A stretch of 60,000 bases of DNA from Mesostigma viride (taxonomy: Eukaryota; Streptophyta; Mesostigmatophyceae; Mesostigmatales; Mesostigmataceae), in contig RPFO01001901.1 of the NCBI GenBank assembly GCA_009746045.1, forward strand, positions 126,001 through 186,000, written 5' to 3'. Below, piece after piece: positions 1 through 11,380 of the stretch. The translations under genes and the position numbers were made by a program. Below the pieces are notes generated by a model. The model made no database searches. It saw only the letters and a list, made by a program, of their open reading frames with translations, and had not been told where the DNA came from. Position 1 is the first letter of the stretch, and every line of letters starts with the position of its first letter.

Positions 1-1198
1 GACTAAAATAGCGTCTTTTCTATTTTTAGCGCGTAACCGGTGTATGGTGGGGGCTAGTACCACCCCCAAGTGGCTGGAAAATTTTTTAAAATCATATTTA
101 TGGTCCCCAATCATCATTGGATTTTTAGCACATGCATAGGTATGGTTTCCAGAAAAGTGCCCTTTAGGGGTGTCCCCTCCCCTTAAAAAGAAATTTCGAT
201 CGTTGCTAGCTTGTCATGCCCGGGTTATATCAGCGGCAGGATCCATCCTTTCCGTGGACAAGAATTGTTTTGCGTTACCCCGTACAATGTGCGTTGGTAC
301 TGCGTCTCAAGAGGCTCTTGCAACCTGTCTTTACGTTTGTGTGCTATTGATTGCGTGCAGGAACTGTACTCCATCTTGATGCTGCCGCTAAGGGGCTTTC
401 ATCACCGCTTATGTCTCTTACTACATTAGCCAGTTGATGAGGTCCCTGGATGACTGTTCCAGTTACAGCACATTCATTGGAAGCGTAGTTAGTCGGTGTA
501 CAGAACGTGCAGTAACACTCCGCAGCCCTGCCCTGCCCCCCCACTTTTTCTTCATAAGAAGTTGTGTAACATATACCTGGGTGGTGCTGGCCGGCCTGGT
601 ATGTGAGAGTGCAGGGCTCATGCGAGCCGGCGGCTGGTGGGCCCGTGCACGCTGGATTGATGAGCTAGGAGGCCTTTACAGAGGGGGGGCAGAAGTGCCT
701 GCCCAGCTGTCCTCATAAGATCCCCCAGCTGTATGCAGCGGGTCCTGCATTCAAGCTCATGAATGAGTGCATCCACATGCGTCCCAAGGAACCATCAGCC
801 CTCCTGTGGAATGGAATGGGAGCGCCTAACAAACCGCGAGTTGTAGGAGTGCTGGCACCATGGCCCGAATCACTATTCATTTATCCATTCATTCACTCAC
901 GCGCCTCCATTGGGAGAGTCACGGGGTACCAACTTTGGAGTAGGTACCTTTCACCCCTGTTTGATGCACAGCAAGAAGGGGGCATGGGACCCACCCCTTC
1001 TCTCGTTGCCTTGAAAGGCAGGCCACAGGCTAACTGGGAGAGTCTAGCAACTACTGTGGGTGCGATAAAGCTTTGTCACAGCAACAGCATAGCGGACGAA
1101 TCACTATGTTTGCCGCGTCACCCTCACCGACTTGGGGAGTGTATCATTCATAACCTCTTGCGATTTCTCTTTGCGAATCACCAGCCTCTCAGATCAAA
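1..1198. other. No recognisable gene
   Basis: I see no convincing coding region, RNA gene or element boundary in this stretch. Open frames are short and carry no motif I recognise. By analogy with the flanking DNA it is probably old repeat sequence, but that is inference. Confidence 0.4.
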
Positions 1199-1275
1199 GA
1201 TAATTAATTAAACACGTGCTCCCGGGGAGTCGCGGAGTATCAACCCCGGTGAATGGATGGATGGACAAACAGCAC
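1199..1275 (-). repeat. 3' end of hairpin-tailed retroposon, minus strand
   Basis: Read on the minus strand this ends in a variant of the hairpin GTGCTCC...GGAGCAC followed by a short TTAA-type tail. The same terminal design recurs at 4002-4108, 7549-7703 and 49494-49540. The GGAT repeats next to it match the copy at 4002-4108, also beside such repeats. I did not find a clear target-site duplication, so the 5' limit is uncertain. A short TTAC microsatellite (about 1304-1325) follows. From there to 1733 I see nothing else. Confidence 0.5.
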
Positions 1276-1737
1276 GTGGCATGCCTTTGCGCATGACACG
1301 CAAGTACTTACTTACTTACTTACTTACAAACAGCACTACCGGTTCTATTTCTATCTAATGCATAAACTAGCTAGGTACCAATGCCTTGGGCTAATGGGGC
1401 GTTGCCCTATTCGCGGGGGCGGGGTATATGTAAAGGTGGGCAATGTGCCAGGCAGTGATGGACTGAAGGCCAGGGGTGGGGGAGGGGCGGATGGGGTCAA
1501 CGCATGGAGTCTTTCTTAATCAGGCTGGATATGCGTCGTCTCCGGCCTAGCTGGGGTCACTGGCGTGTCGACTGCGCCTCGATCATCACGCTCGAGGCAG
1601 GCCAGAAGGCGTGTGAGGAGCCCTGGTACGTAAAGCGGCGGGAAGGTCGAACGGTGCGTGTCTAGCTGCCTGCCATCGATCCCGATCATGCTCGCACGGC
1701 GCGGCACGGAAATGGAAAGGGGCTTGTTTTATCTTAA

Positions 1738-3490
1738 CCCGTGTTTTTTTACAACGCGATACATCGCGTTGTAGGGTTAGAACGCGATGTATCGCGTTGT
1801 AATCTGACACGTGGCAAACCTATTAAACATGCGATTTTTGGTCTGAAACTTTCAAGATAGGTCAGAAACATCTCATAGAAGTCATTAGAATTCAAGAAAA
1901 AATCCTGGTATTTTTGGTATTTTTTTTTGTGACAGCTGCAAACAAATATGTACCACTGAAATCAGGCATTTTTCGCGGACGAAGGTGAAGACGACGGCGA
2001 TGGCGGCAGGTAGATCTCGCCAGTTTTTGCGCGAATTTCAGTGGCTGTTGGGTAGCACGACCATGATGATGCGTTCAAAGGTTGATAATTAGGTTTCTAC
2101 GAGTTTGTTGAGGTACTGGGGCAAAGGAAACGTAGTTTTTTCCAGTTTCTCACCCAACTTTCATGCGGAAACCCTGGAAACCGGCATACATATTATTACG
2201 TCAAGACTCGGGTCTGCTGCGGCACCATGCTTGGTATTTCCACGGTGTTTCGACTTCTTAACACATGTTTATTCATTCCGAACGCCCGGACTCTCGGCTA
2301 AACCGAGATTTGTGCAGACTTTTATTGGGTAGCTCCGGGCATGATGGTGCCTGCAAATAGCGTAAGGCGTGACCGTGGCTATTGCTACGGTATGCTGTAT
2401 TTTCCTGGAAATGGCCTCTGCCACCGGCTCAATAGTGCTTGCAGGCGTAAGTATATCGTGTTTCTGCCTAGTTTCTGCCAGTTTTCCACTTATTTTTACC
2501 GACGTCTGCCCAGCCTCTCTAAGACCGCCATCCTACTCGACGTTGCTTGCATGTCAGCCATAGCAGGTTGCAGTTGTGCAGTATATAGGTGCTGTATACG
2601 TCGTCAAGCCGTGAATATATCGTGAGGATTGGATGTTGATGGTTTATACTGCATTGATTGTGCAAGAAGATCAGCTAGGTGCCCACAATCATGGTGTATA
2701 ATCATGTGTTGTTAGCATCTTGCCACCATTTGCTAGCATGCATTCCAGCGTCAGCTTTGCCTGCATGTAAGCTCATGGATCACTCAACCTATCCAAGCCT
2801 TGCATTACACGTGCCTCTTTCTTTCAGTATTGCACGCGTTATGGAATGAAAACCTAGCACCTCCGTTCCCACGAGGCATGTGCTCAACACGTTGTGAGAG
2901 TGGATGATGCTTTGGCTATGGCTGCCTGATTCAGTCATATTAGGTCATCCAGTCATGATGTTTGATGCATGTATGATGCTGTATAACTTATACAACACCT
3001 ATTTTCAACGTTTTGACCCTCCAAGCTCACTATGGCCCCGTTTATTATGGGGCTCGTGTCGGTGCGTAATGTTGTGAAGGGCTCTCATTTTTCCCACTGC
3101 GTTGTACTGCGTTGTACTTGTGATGCTAATGAAAAATAGCTCCAGTGGCCCAATGGGCCTGAGTTTTGTTTCACAGAGCCTGCATATGTTGCCCATAGCT
3201 CGTGCAAGAAGCCAGATTTTTTTCATGAACCATTTGTGAATAAGCACATGACTTGTGACCTAGGGTCAAGAAATCGCGGTCATGGTCAGACCCCCCTGTA
3301 TTCAAACCAGTGTATCTCTCTAATGAATAAGCATTTTGTAGGTCTGAGTAGCTCAAAAAATCCTTTGATTTATGGGCTTTTAGGAAAGTATATACATGAC
3401 CATGAAAAAAATTTTTCCTTAGGTGCTATATACGCGTTCTAAAAAAAGCTTACAACGCGATATATCGCGTTCTAATTAAAAAAACACGGG
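1738..3490. mobile_element. Non-autonomous TTAA-target DNA transposon, copy 1
   Basis: The element is bounded by TTAA at 1734-1737 and 3491-3494. Its terminal inverted repeats start CCCGTGTTTTTTT. Just inside the ends are perfect palindromes of the type AACGCGATRYATCGCGTT, two on the left (about 1754-1801) and one on the right (about 3452-3472). No long open frame or transposase is visible, so it is non-autonomous. TTAA target duplication is known for the piggyBac and Kolobok superfamilies; the CCC start favours piggyBac, but I cannot decide. A second, interrupted copy lies at 38026-38680 and 54664-54980. Confidence 0.75.
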
Positions 3491-4001
3491 TTAAGGCTGT
3501 GCCCAAAGCCTAGTGTACCGCGAGGCCACGAGAGGTTACCGGGCTCCCTCCGTGGGTGGGGAGGTCGATTGAATTGAATTGAATTGGAACATAACTCCGT
3601 TGGGAGTATATGTAGCACATATCCCTGAGAAGGGGCATATGGCTTTTAATACACTTTGGGCCGGCTACTTCCTGCATGCAAGGGTAGGGTGTAAACTACG
3701 CCTGCTCTGGGTGCACAAAGTGCACCTGCACACCACTATGACTATCCTAGCACCTACCGAAAGGCGCTGGCATAGGGGGGGAAGATCATCACGGCTATGC
3801 AAAGGCTAGGGCATGGCCTCTCACCAGAGAGTGACTCTCTGTATAGGCAGGGCTGAGCTAAATTCTTAATGCATCATCCATGGGGGTCCCATTATAGGCA
3901 GGGCGTCCACGGCTAAATTCTTAATGCATCATCCATGGGGGCCATTAGGGGCGCACATGCGCGTGGGCCACGTGGTAGGCTAAGCCTTACTAATCTACTG
4001 C

Positions 4002-4108
4002 TACTGATAGATTAGACCGGTAGGACAGTTTGCACCCATCCATCCATCCATCGGGGTTAATGCTCCGTGACTCCCCAACGGGAGCACGAGTCTAATTAAT
4101 TAATTGAT
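4002..4108 (+). mobile_element. Short 5'-truncated hairpin-tailed retroposon
   Basis: Flanked by the 11-bp duplication TAATCTACTGC (3991-4001 and 4109-4119). It contains CATC repeats, then the stem-loop with arms GCTCC and GGAGC, then a TTAA-type tail. It is a 107-bp remnant nested inside the minus-strand retroposon. Confidence 0.75.
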
Positions 4109-4129
4109 TAATCTACTGCCATATCCCTC

Positions 4130-4552
4130 TGTCCTCCGGCTTTTTGCCTTTGCACTGTGTGCAGTTCTTGGACGTTTGGAATCATGGCATGGCTAACGTG
4201 ATGACTGACTAGCTAGACCTTTTCAGTGGTTTTCCATTTGCGGGTATTTCCTCGTAAATGGTGGGAGAGCGATCGCAGCAATGGTGCTCACCACTAGACA
4301 CTCCCGGCCAGTTAGGCTCGAAACACACGCCCTGATCAAGCATGCTGTTTCCGGCCCCACCGTCTCGGTCATCTAGTCGCTCTACACGTAAGCCAGCTGC
4401 ATAATTTCAATGCACAAGGATACACATTTCCATCACCATTCATCTTCATCATCCTGAACGACTCGAACACGCGGACAAGATAACGGCAGGCTCGAGCTAC
4501 CATGGTCCGGATTCTCCCGATTTCTGGCCTGCGCTGGTTGTCTCCTTGATAT
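4130..4552 (+). mobile_element. 3' end of Penelope-like element
   Basis: This 423-bp segment is closely similar to 15316-15729, which lies directly downstream of the Penelope-like reverse transcriptase. Both start TGTCCTCCGG and end CTCCTTGATAT. It is therefore read as a 5'-truncated Penelope insertion. It abuts the last codons of the minus-strand ORF1 (stop at 4558-4560). No target-site duplication was recognised. Confidence 0.65.
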
Positions 4553-4557
4553 TCCGG

Positions 4558-5970
4558 CTAGACTGGGGTGGCAGGGGGTGCCTGCCAGGGCTTGTGGTCG
4601 ACGTGGATGACGTCCCCCCGCCAGTATATGTATACCGGTTTCCACCCTGCGCTGTGCCGGAGCTGGAGGTATTGGTCGGCCATAGCTCGCGTCCCCGTTG
4701 TTGCTGCGGGCCGGCCAGGGTCAGGTCGTTGCCCAGCGTGAAGCGAGTCCTCGAGAGCTTATTGCAGTTTTTAAGAAACAACAGCTTGTCCGCCATGTAC
4801 TTAAAGGTGAGGAGCAGGGGAGCCGGGCCAGCCTTACCCCGCCGCGCGTGGGGAAGGCGGGCAGCCGACATCCGCAGCTCACCAGTGATGTGCCGGCATG
4901 GGGGCAAGAATGTCGCGCTTAAATGCCGTGAGAAGAGTCTCCGATCGAGGTCGGCAATTGCCGGCTGGTCGAAGTGCTTGACGATGACACTGTGGCTGCG
5001 CTGGGTGCGGTCGGCCTCCTCGCGGAGGTCGAGGGCTTGTTGCTTGAGCTGTGCCGCGATGGTGGAGGTGCATGGTGGTGGTGGTGGAGTGGTGCTTGAG
5101 CAGGTCCGCCCAGGCCTGGGTGGGAGGAGCATCGCTGGCCGGGCCAGCAGATGCCGGCTGGGCAGCGATGTCCTTCACCGCCTGGGCAGTGATGCCTGCG
5201 GTGTTTTGCAAGCATTCGATGGCGATTGCATTGTCTTGGCGCTGGTCGATGTCGTGGAGCTGGGTTTTGATGTCGGCGGTGGAGGTGGAGGCAGCAGTGG
5301 AGGTGAAGGCGAGGAGGGTGGAGGTGGAGGTGACGGTGGTGGAAATGTGAGGGGGCTCAGTAGCCAACGTGCCTCCCATTGCTGCCACATCTGCGGCAAG
5401 GGGGGTCACGTGCTGCTAGGGCCTCCGTAAGGATGGAGCAGAGTGTAGGTGCGGAGATGGATGGAGCCCAGATCTCGCCGTCAGACTTCGTGAGGATCGA
5501 GTCTGAGAGCAGAGAATCAGGTGCTGAAGGTCGGGCCGGTTGTAGTGGAGGCCCGTCAGCAGCAGATCTCGGCTTTGAAGCCTGCGGCCTTCTGCCGCTC
5601 GAGAAGATGGTTGAATGTTGATGCTGTGAAGGTGGAGGCACAGCTCAAGGAGCGAAGCGTAATCCCCATAGAAAATGCACTCCAGAGCAGTGCACGGGGC
5701 AATGTTGTACCATGCGGTCCTAATCGATGACATTGAAGGTTTTGAGCTTGAAACGCGGTTCGCGGACCACGGATGGGCGACTGCGTTTGGTTTTGGGCGA
5801 TGCCGATGGCAAGGCCGCGGGAGCAGCCGAGTGAACCACTAACGTTTGGCTAGGGTCACCGCTGCCTGGGAGGCCGGGAGGCGGAACTGCAGCTGGGGCT
5901 GCAGTTGTATTTGCTTGGCTCGAATTGCAGCCTCCAAACTGCGATTCGTCGAGTTGCGTTTGCTGGCCAT
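4558..5970 (-). pseudogene. ORF1-like protein of ORF1-only retroposon, frameshifted
   Basis: Starts MASKRNSTNRSLEAA, parallel to MTSKRSSTHRSLAAA in the plus-strand copy at 8132. The frame then moves between reading frames at several points, so the copy is broken. A middle part (around residues SHSVIVKHF) leads to a conserved LLLTFK block and then to LWP followed by YWRGD, HVDHKPW and a stop at 4558-4560. The order of a coiled or polar N-terminus, a small RNA-binding-like domain and a C-terminal block resembles L1 ORF1 proteins (inference from pattern). A zinc-knuckle-like string on the opposite strand is an antisense coincidence. Confidence 0.6.
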
Positions 5971-6260
5971 ACTGAGATAGTGCGTAATGGCGTCGGGAAA
6001 ATATATCAGCGTATGCGTCTTAGAAAGACGCCGTGGTGCTTTGCGTAATAGCTGCAGGCTGGTCACAATACTGCGTTACAGCTGTAACCGATGATATACT
6101 AGCAGACGCGCCTAGAAAAGATGTATCGGTCGGCAAGTGATCTGACTGCATTTGGGGCTCAGACGCAAAAGTTCTGAGCTCCGCCATCAGCCATGTCCGC
6201 TCGTGGCTCGTGCATGGCTCGTGGCTCGTGGCTCGTGGACTGCATCATGGGGAGGTCGAT

Positions 6261-6685
6261 GGGGACTTTGAAGCTCGGGCCGCCGGCTGCTGCGGCGCTG
6301 GTGCCGCTTGGGGGCCGGCCGGGGGGCCGGACCGTGACGTCCTTACGCTCGTTGTTGATGAAGAGAATGTTCAGCTGGGGTGTCCTTGACCGGGCGAACC
6401 TAGATTCCCCCTTGACCGGTGGCCTCAAACGCGGTCGCGCTGGCACTGGATCAGGGCGCGTTTGGTGCGCACGGAGCTGCTCCGTGGATCTCGAGCAGAT
6501 CGACGATCAATGCTAGGGGTGCCTTGCCCGCCCAAGCCGGAGACCTCAGTGGCGGGCCTCCAGGACCTTCACCTTGCTAGCTAGTAGCGACGTTCGTGAA
6601 AGTCACCCGGATGGGGCCAGGCAGGCAGGCCTGCCATCCAGGCGCAGCCGACTCGATATGGATATGCGCTCAGTTGCCGAGTTAT
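6261..6685. other. GC-rich stretch, no recognised gene
   Basis: Open frames exist on both strands but none carries a domain I recognise. A minus-strand frame at 6446-6159 has a short stretch, LNILFINNERKDVTV, that reads like protein, but it is too short to assign. Confidence 0.3.
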
Positions 6686-6696
6686 TTGGAGCCGCT

Positions 6697-6841
6697 CATA
6701 GCGATTCGGGCCGCGGTGCCCACACCCCTGTAACTAGGACCTAGATAGCTTACACCATCCACTCCATCCCATGTTCCCCTCCCACTGAGGACTTATGCTC
6801 ACGTGACGCAGTCACGTGTCTATTAATAATTAATTAATTAA
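6697..6841 (+). mobile_element. 5'-truncated LINE 3' end with target-site duplication
   Basis: The 145-bp insert is flanked by TTGGAGCCGCT (6686-6696 and 6842-6852). It matches the extreme 3' end of the LINE at 38681-54663, including the GTAACTAGGACCTAGATAGC segment. It then has the hairpin CACGTGAC-GCA-GTCACGTG and a TTAA-type tail. It retains the uninterrupted CCCACTGAGG site that in the 40/54-kb copy was entered by the LTR element. Confidence 0.8.
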
Positions 6842-7084
6842 TTGGAGCCGCTGGGTGATGAGCCAGCTCGATTCGTGTGCAGCCACGCGATGCGCTCAGC
6901 ATCAGTGCTGTCGGTGACTCTGTGGGTATGGTGCTACAGAGAAGAATCTCACAATTTTACTGCGTGAGCAAATGTCCTCCTCGTGCCGCTGTCTTGTGAG
7001 CGGCCGCCCCTCGACGGGCATGCAGCATCTGCCATCATCTTAGCAATGTCTTCAGAACTGCAGTAGTATTAGTAGTATTCAACT

Positions 7085-7135
7085 TATTAATTAATTATAA
7101 TTAAACGCGTGCTCCCGCTGGGGAGTCACGGAGCT
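7085..7135 (-). repeat. Hairpin-tailed retroposon 3' end, minus strand
   Basis: A TTAA-type tail followed, in reverse complement, by the GGGAGCACG and GTGACTCCCC hairpin seen at 7659-7703. The body upstream (up to roughly 7330) is only weakly similar to the other copies, so its extent is uncertain. Confidence 0.5.
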
Positions 7136-7548
7136 CCAGAGTGCTTCACCTTAAACACTGAGTGTGCAGAGCGGGCAGGAGCCGGCAGAGACCCGGCCGG
7201 CCCCCTTCCCTCTGACATGAGCCATGACTCATCAGGCGTCAGTGCCACGGGTGCATGCATGCAAGGTGCACAATCGGACCTGTCGAAACGATCCAGCATG
7301 ATTCCCCTGTGGGTGCATCAATGTGACCTGCATGTGAGTAACGCATTACTATGTTGACGGGAAAAAACAGGCAGTGCAGGCGAGGTGGCACATAGCTAGG
7401 CTGGCCGATATCTGTTGGCTACTGGTTATAGGCTACAGCCATGCATGGCTGACGTTCTGTACCCTGCATTGGTGTGGCACATGCATGGTGGTCTGTACTG
7501 CTTCATGGCGCCATCGCTGCGTATAACTAGTGCATCGTACCGCATGAT

Positions 7549-7703
7549 GTGTCCGATTGCAGCTGTGGCATGCCTCTGGCATAAAGGAGAAAGGGGGTTC
7601 TCTGCCCTTCCTTCCTGTTGTGTGCACACATGCACAGGGATTAAAAAGCACTTCCGGTGCTCCGTGACTCCCCAACGGGAGCATGAGTTTAATTAATTAA
7701 TTA
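7549..7703 (+). mobile_element. 5'-truncated hairpin-tailed retroposon
   Basis: A 155-bp insert flanked by ATCGTACCGCATGAT (7534-7548) and ATCGTATCGCATGAT (7704-7718), one mismatch in 15. The body matches 49393-49540, the 3' part of the ORF1-bearing insert at 48516-49540. It ends with the stem GTGCTCC/GGAGCAT and a TTAA-type tail. Confidence 0.8.
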
Positions 7704-8131
7704 ATCGTATCGCATGATCGAGTAAGGGCGCTGTCCAATTCCTTCAAAGTGAAGGGGTGCTGGGGTGGGCGACGTATAGTTGAGCATGGCAACTTAGGCG
7801 CAGCCACGAGCCACGAGCGGACATGGCTGACGGCGGAGCTCAGAACTATTGCGTCTGAGCCCCAAATGCAGTCAGATCACTTGCAATTACCGATGCGTCT
7901 TTTCTAGGCGCATCTGCTACTATCATCGGTTACAGCTGTAACGCAGTATTGTGACCAGCCCTATCAGTACACCGGATGGAGAGCCACGAGCCATGCACAA
8001 GGTAGCCATGGCTGACGGCGGAGCTCATAACTTTCACATTTGAGCACCGACTTTAGCCGTGAATATCACAATCGACGCGTCTTTCTACAACGCACATGCT
8101 GATATAATTTTCCGAAGCTATTACGCAATAT

Positions 8132-11100
8132 ATGACGAGCAAACGCTCCTCGACGCACCGCAGCCTGGCGGCTGCGCTCGGCAATGAAAATACATCTGCA
8201 GCTCCGGCTGCAGCTTCGCCATCAGGGCCGGAAGGCAGTGGTGACACTAGTCCGGCACACTGGTGGTCGCCCCGAACCCTCCCGGGCTTTCCTCACCCTC
8301 TGCATCGCCTGACCCAAAGCGCAGTCGCCCAGGCGAACCTGGCTGGTCTGAGCGTGATTTTGACGTTGATAGGCTCTTTACCACCTTCGACGTCAACAGG
8401 CCTGCATGCCTTTTTCGACATGCCATGCACCCATCAAGATACTGGAGCTCGTGTTTTACGGGTCACATGCACGCCTCACTGCTGGCCCTGTGCCAGCAAC
8501 TCCATCTCAACACCCACTTTTTCCGCAACGTAGCTGACGGCCAGTCTTCCCACCGCGTATCTGACGTCCCTTCTTCGACCAACCTGGCCGGCTGGTCTCG
8601 CCCCCGCCTTCAGCTCGCAGCTCTCTTTACCATCCTTAAGTGCTCGGCCAAGGACCTCCTGCACCCCGCCCCCATTACCGAATCCACCTTCCTCCACCAC
8701 CTCCACGACGCCCTCTCACATGCAGCACGTGACGCCCATTGCTGCAGATGTGGCAGCTGTGGGTCGCACGCGCTGGCTGCTGAGCTCCCCACCATCCCCA
8801 CCGCCACCGCCATCCCGTCCTCGCCTCCACGCCCCCCCCCCCTCCGCCTCCACCGACTCCATGGTTGCATCACCGCCCAGCTCCGGCCGCGACATCGACC
8901 AGCGTCTTAATAAGGACAATGCCATCGCTATCGAGGTCCTGCAGAACACCGCAGGCCTCACCGCCCAGGCGGTGAAGGACATTGCCGCCAAGCCAGCCCC
9001 TGCTGGCCTGGCCGGCGATGCTCCTCCCATCACGACCTGGGCGGACATGCTTAATAAGCAGCACACCACCTCCACCACCTCTGCCGTCGCAGCCCAGCTC
9101 CAGCGGCAGACGCTTGACCTCCGCGAGGAGGCCGAGCTCGCCAATTAAGCGCAGCCTCAACGTCATCGTCAAGAACTTCGACATGGAGGAAGGTGAGAAT
9201 TCTGAGAAGCTTGCGCGTGCGTTTGAGAGAGAAATTCTTGGTCGCATGGGCCTTACTGGTGAGATCGAGCTGGTCGCCCACCGCCTTCCCCGCGCGCGGG
9301 GTAAGGCAGGGGCGCCCCCGCTCCTCCTCACCTTTAACCCCTAAATGGTCTGGCTGCCGATTTTCCGCCTAAAACTGAGTTACAGCCGACACGTCGGCCC
9401 CTTCTCGGGGGACCAAATGCCGCGAAAACTATTGAGAATTAGGAAACGTTTAGCTGAGAAGATCGAAAGTTTATAATTTTCCTCACAGCATGGTACTAGG
9501 GTTTGCATACTTCTGACAAAGTTATAGAGGTGTTCTGGCCGGTCAAAGTACAAGGGGTCAGGGTACTTTTTCACGTACAACGTGCATTCCGGAAAACGAC
9601 GACCTGGCCATGGCGGCTTGCGCCCACGCATGGAATTTACGTTTTCGTTCGAATTTTCTGACCAAACTCAGGATATTGATTTTATACGTCCTAAAGATGA
9701 TACAGGCCAATTTTTGGTTCGCGGGAATGCCATTTGATAGGTGTCGGCAGCGTTCTTGCTGGAAAAAACTGCGATCAGGCCGGACGATAGAAACGTTGAC
9801 AGCAATACCTTTCCGGCGTATTTTAAAGGATATATTGGTTTCTTTGTACTTTTTATGATACATGGTAGTCGTGAACGTGCAAGGGTGGCCAGAAATCGCC
9901 GAATCCAGCGACCATGCTGCACAACTTTGGTGTGCCGAAATGCGCCATTTTGCGGCCACCGCCTGGGCCAAGGTAACGCCATCCATGCCTGGTAAAGCTT
10001 AAGCATCGTTTTCCTATCGATGTTTGACGTTTATATATACGTTCTAGCTTGTGTAGCACATTCTTTTTGCATTATTCATGCTCTTTCTTGACCCTGGCCT
10101 GGCCCCTTTCTAAAACACCCTTCTTAGATGCTTCCCTCAGTCAGTTGACCTGCCACAGGGTGATGGTGATAAGTTTTAGAGGCTGTATGGGTTTGGATAC
10201 CTCCATATATGTTTGTTATACATTTCCCACACACATATTGCATGAGTGTGAGGCAGTTGGCTGGTCTCTGTGGCATCATCAAGCATGTAACCGGTGAGTA
10301 GAAGCTTCCCATTGTCAGCATGTGCCACCAGGTGTGCTGGCCATCACCTGGCAAGCTATAGCAGCTTAGGCCTAGTTTATCCTTGCTAGGGCAAGCTGAA
10401 ATAGGCTTAAAATCACTAGTTTGTTGGTGGCTGCCTCCTAGAATGCATGCCTTGCGTAGGGTATCCGTACCACGTTACCTACGTGCATGGACAAGGTGGC
10501 ACCTGCACATAGGTGCCATGTAAGGGCAGTGTGATGATGCAGTTATGTTTCCCCATCATTGTGGAAGGGAAATGTATTGTGTGGCATGGTTGGGGGCCAT
10601 ATTAGTAGGTATTAGTAGGTAGTATGCCCACTCCTACCCCCTTGGTTGCTTTTTACCAACGGTACCCCTATGGGCTGTACTGGGTGTAACTGCTGGTATA
10701 CCCACCCAAATGATGACCCCAATGGCTCAAACTGTTCAGCAACTAATTGTTTATCATCCCTGAAGTGGTAGGTGCCTAGCTCTTACAACATAATTCAAAA
10801 TGCACATTCTACCAAAAATGAAAACGCTCGTCTTGACCCCCCTGACTTTGACGGCAGTTATACATGGCCTACCCTGCATATATGTAAGGTTGTGATATAC
10901 CAACCCGAAGGGCAACTCATGGACATGCTTGGCCCCCAAGGACGGCCATTGGATATGGGTGGGTTGGATGGCATCTGGTTTGCAAAATTGTGAAGTTACA
11001 GCCGATGCATCGGCAGTATTTCTGCCCATTTAGGGGTTAAGAACCCGGCGGACAAGATTTCTTTTCTCAGACGCCGCAAGCGGCTCGAGAAGACTCACTT

Positions 11101-11293
11101 GAATCACCCTTGACGACGACTTGACCCTGGCGCAGCAACAACGGCAATGGGAGCTATGGCCGACCTACCTCCAGCTCCGGCAGACCAAGGCAGGGCAGCG
11201 CCAGTGTACTGGAAGGGGGCGGCCATCTACGTCGGCCACAAGCCCTGGCATGCGACCCCCGCGGCCCCAACGACTCCAGACGCCCCAGCTTAG
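8132..11293 (+). pseudogene. ORF1-like protein, interrupted by a TTAA transposon
   Basis: Begins MTSKRSSTHRSLAAAL. After frame changes it carries a Pro/Ala-rich region, then DNAIAIEVLQNTAGLTAQAV, a TTWADML block, a basic segment with SLNVIVKNF and EREILGRMGLTGE, and LLLTF. Exactly at this LLLTF codon block the transposon 9338-11036 is inserted. Dropping it with one TTAA continues in frame to an arginine-rich LRRRKRL block, which also occurs in the 48.7-kb copy. A stop and frame change follow near 11106. The C-terminus has PVYWKG and HKPW, ending at 11291-11293. The C-terminal layout resembles L1 ORF1 RNA-binding proteins; the function is inferred. Confidence 0.6.
9338..11036. mobile_element. 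Non-autonomous TTAA-target transposon, second family
   Basis: Ends are CCCCTAAATGG on the left and its complement CCATTTAGGGG on the right, between TTAA at 9334-9337 and 11037-11040. Near each end is a palindrome GCCGAYRYRTCGGC preceded by GTTACA (about 9383 and 10996). The 1699-bp interior has no transposase. It interrupts the ORF1 of the host retroposon, and removal of the element with one TTAA restores the local reading frame, which fixes its borders precisely. The piggyBac or Kolobok superfamily is likely. Confidence 0.8.
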
Positions 11294-11380
11294 GGGAATA
11301 CAGCAGTAGTAGTGTAGAATAATAGATAGACTGTGGCCATGTACATGTAAGCCTCCTACAGGCTCTATACCAGCTGATTC

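Larger units (their letters stand above)
3570..6247 (-). mobile_element. ORF1-only retroposon, full-length copy, minus strand
   Basis: It is flanked by the 13-bp duplication TGGGGAGGTCGAT (3557-3569 and 6248-6260). On the minus strand it has a 5' region rich in CCACGAG repeats and a GTTACAGCTGTAAC palindrome, then an ORF1-like frame (5970 to 4558). The 3' untranslated region matches the one ending at 12629, and the tail is (AATTC)n. A sister copy lies inverted at 7804-12629. No reverse transcriptase is present. It was later entered by a short retroposon tail (4002-4108) and a Penelope 3' end (4130-4552), both on the plus strand. Confidence 0.75.

Noticed and set aside
5366-5430. Zinc-knuckle-like CHICGKGGH on the plus strand
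   Set aside because: It is antisense to the retroposon ORF1, and the sister copy at 8740 shows that the coding strand reads PIAADVAAV there instead.
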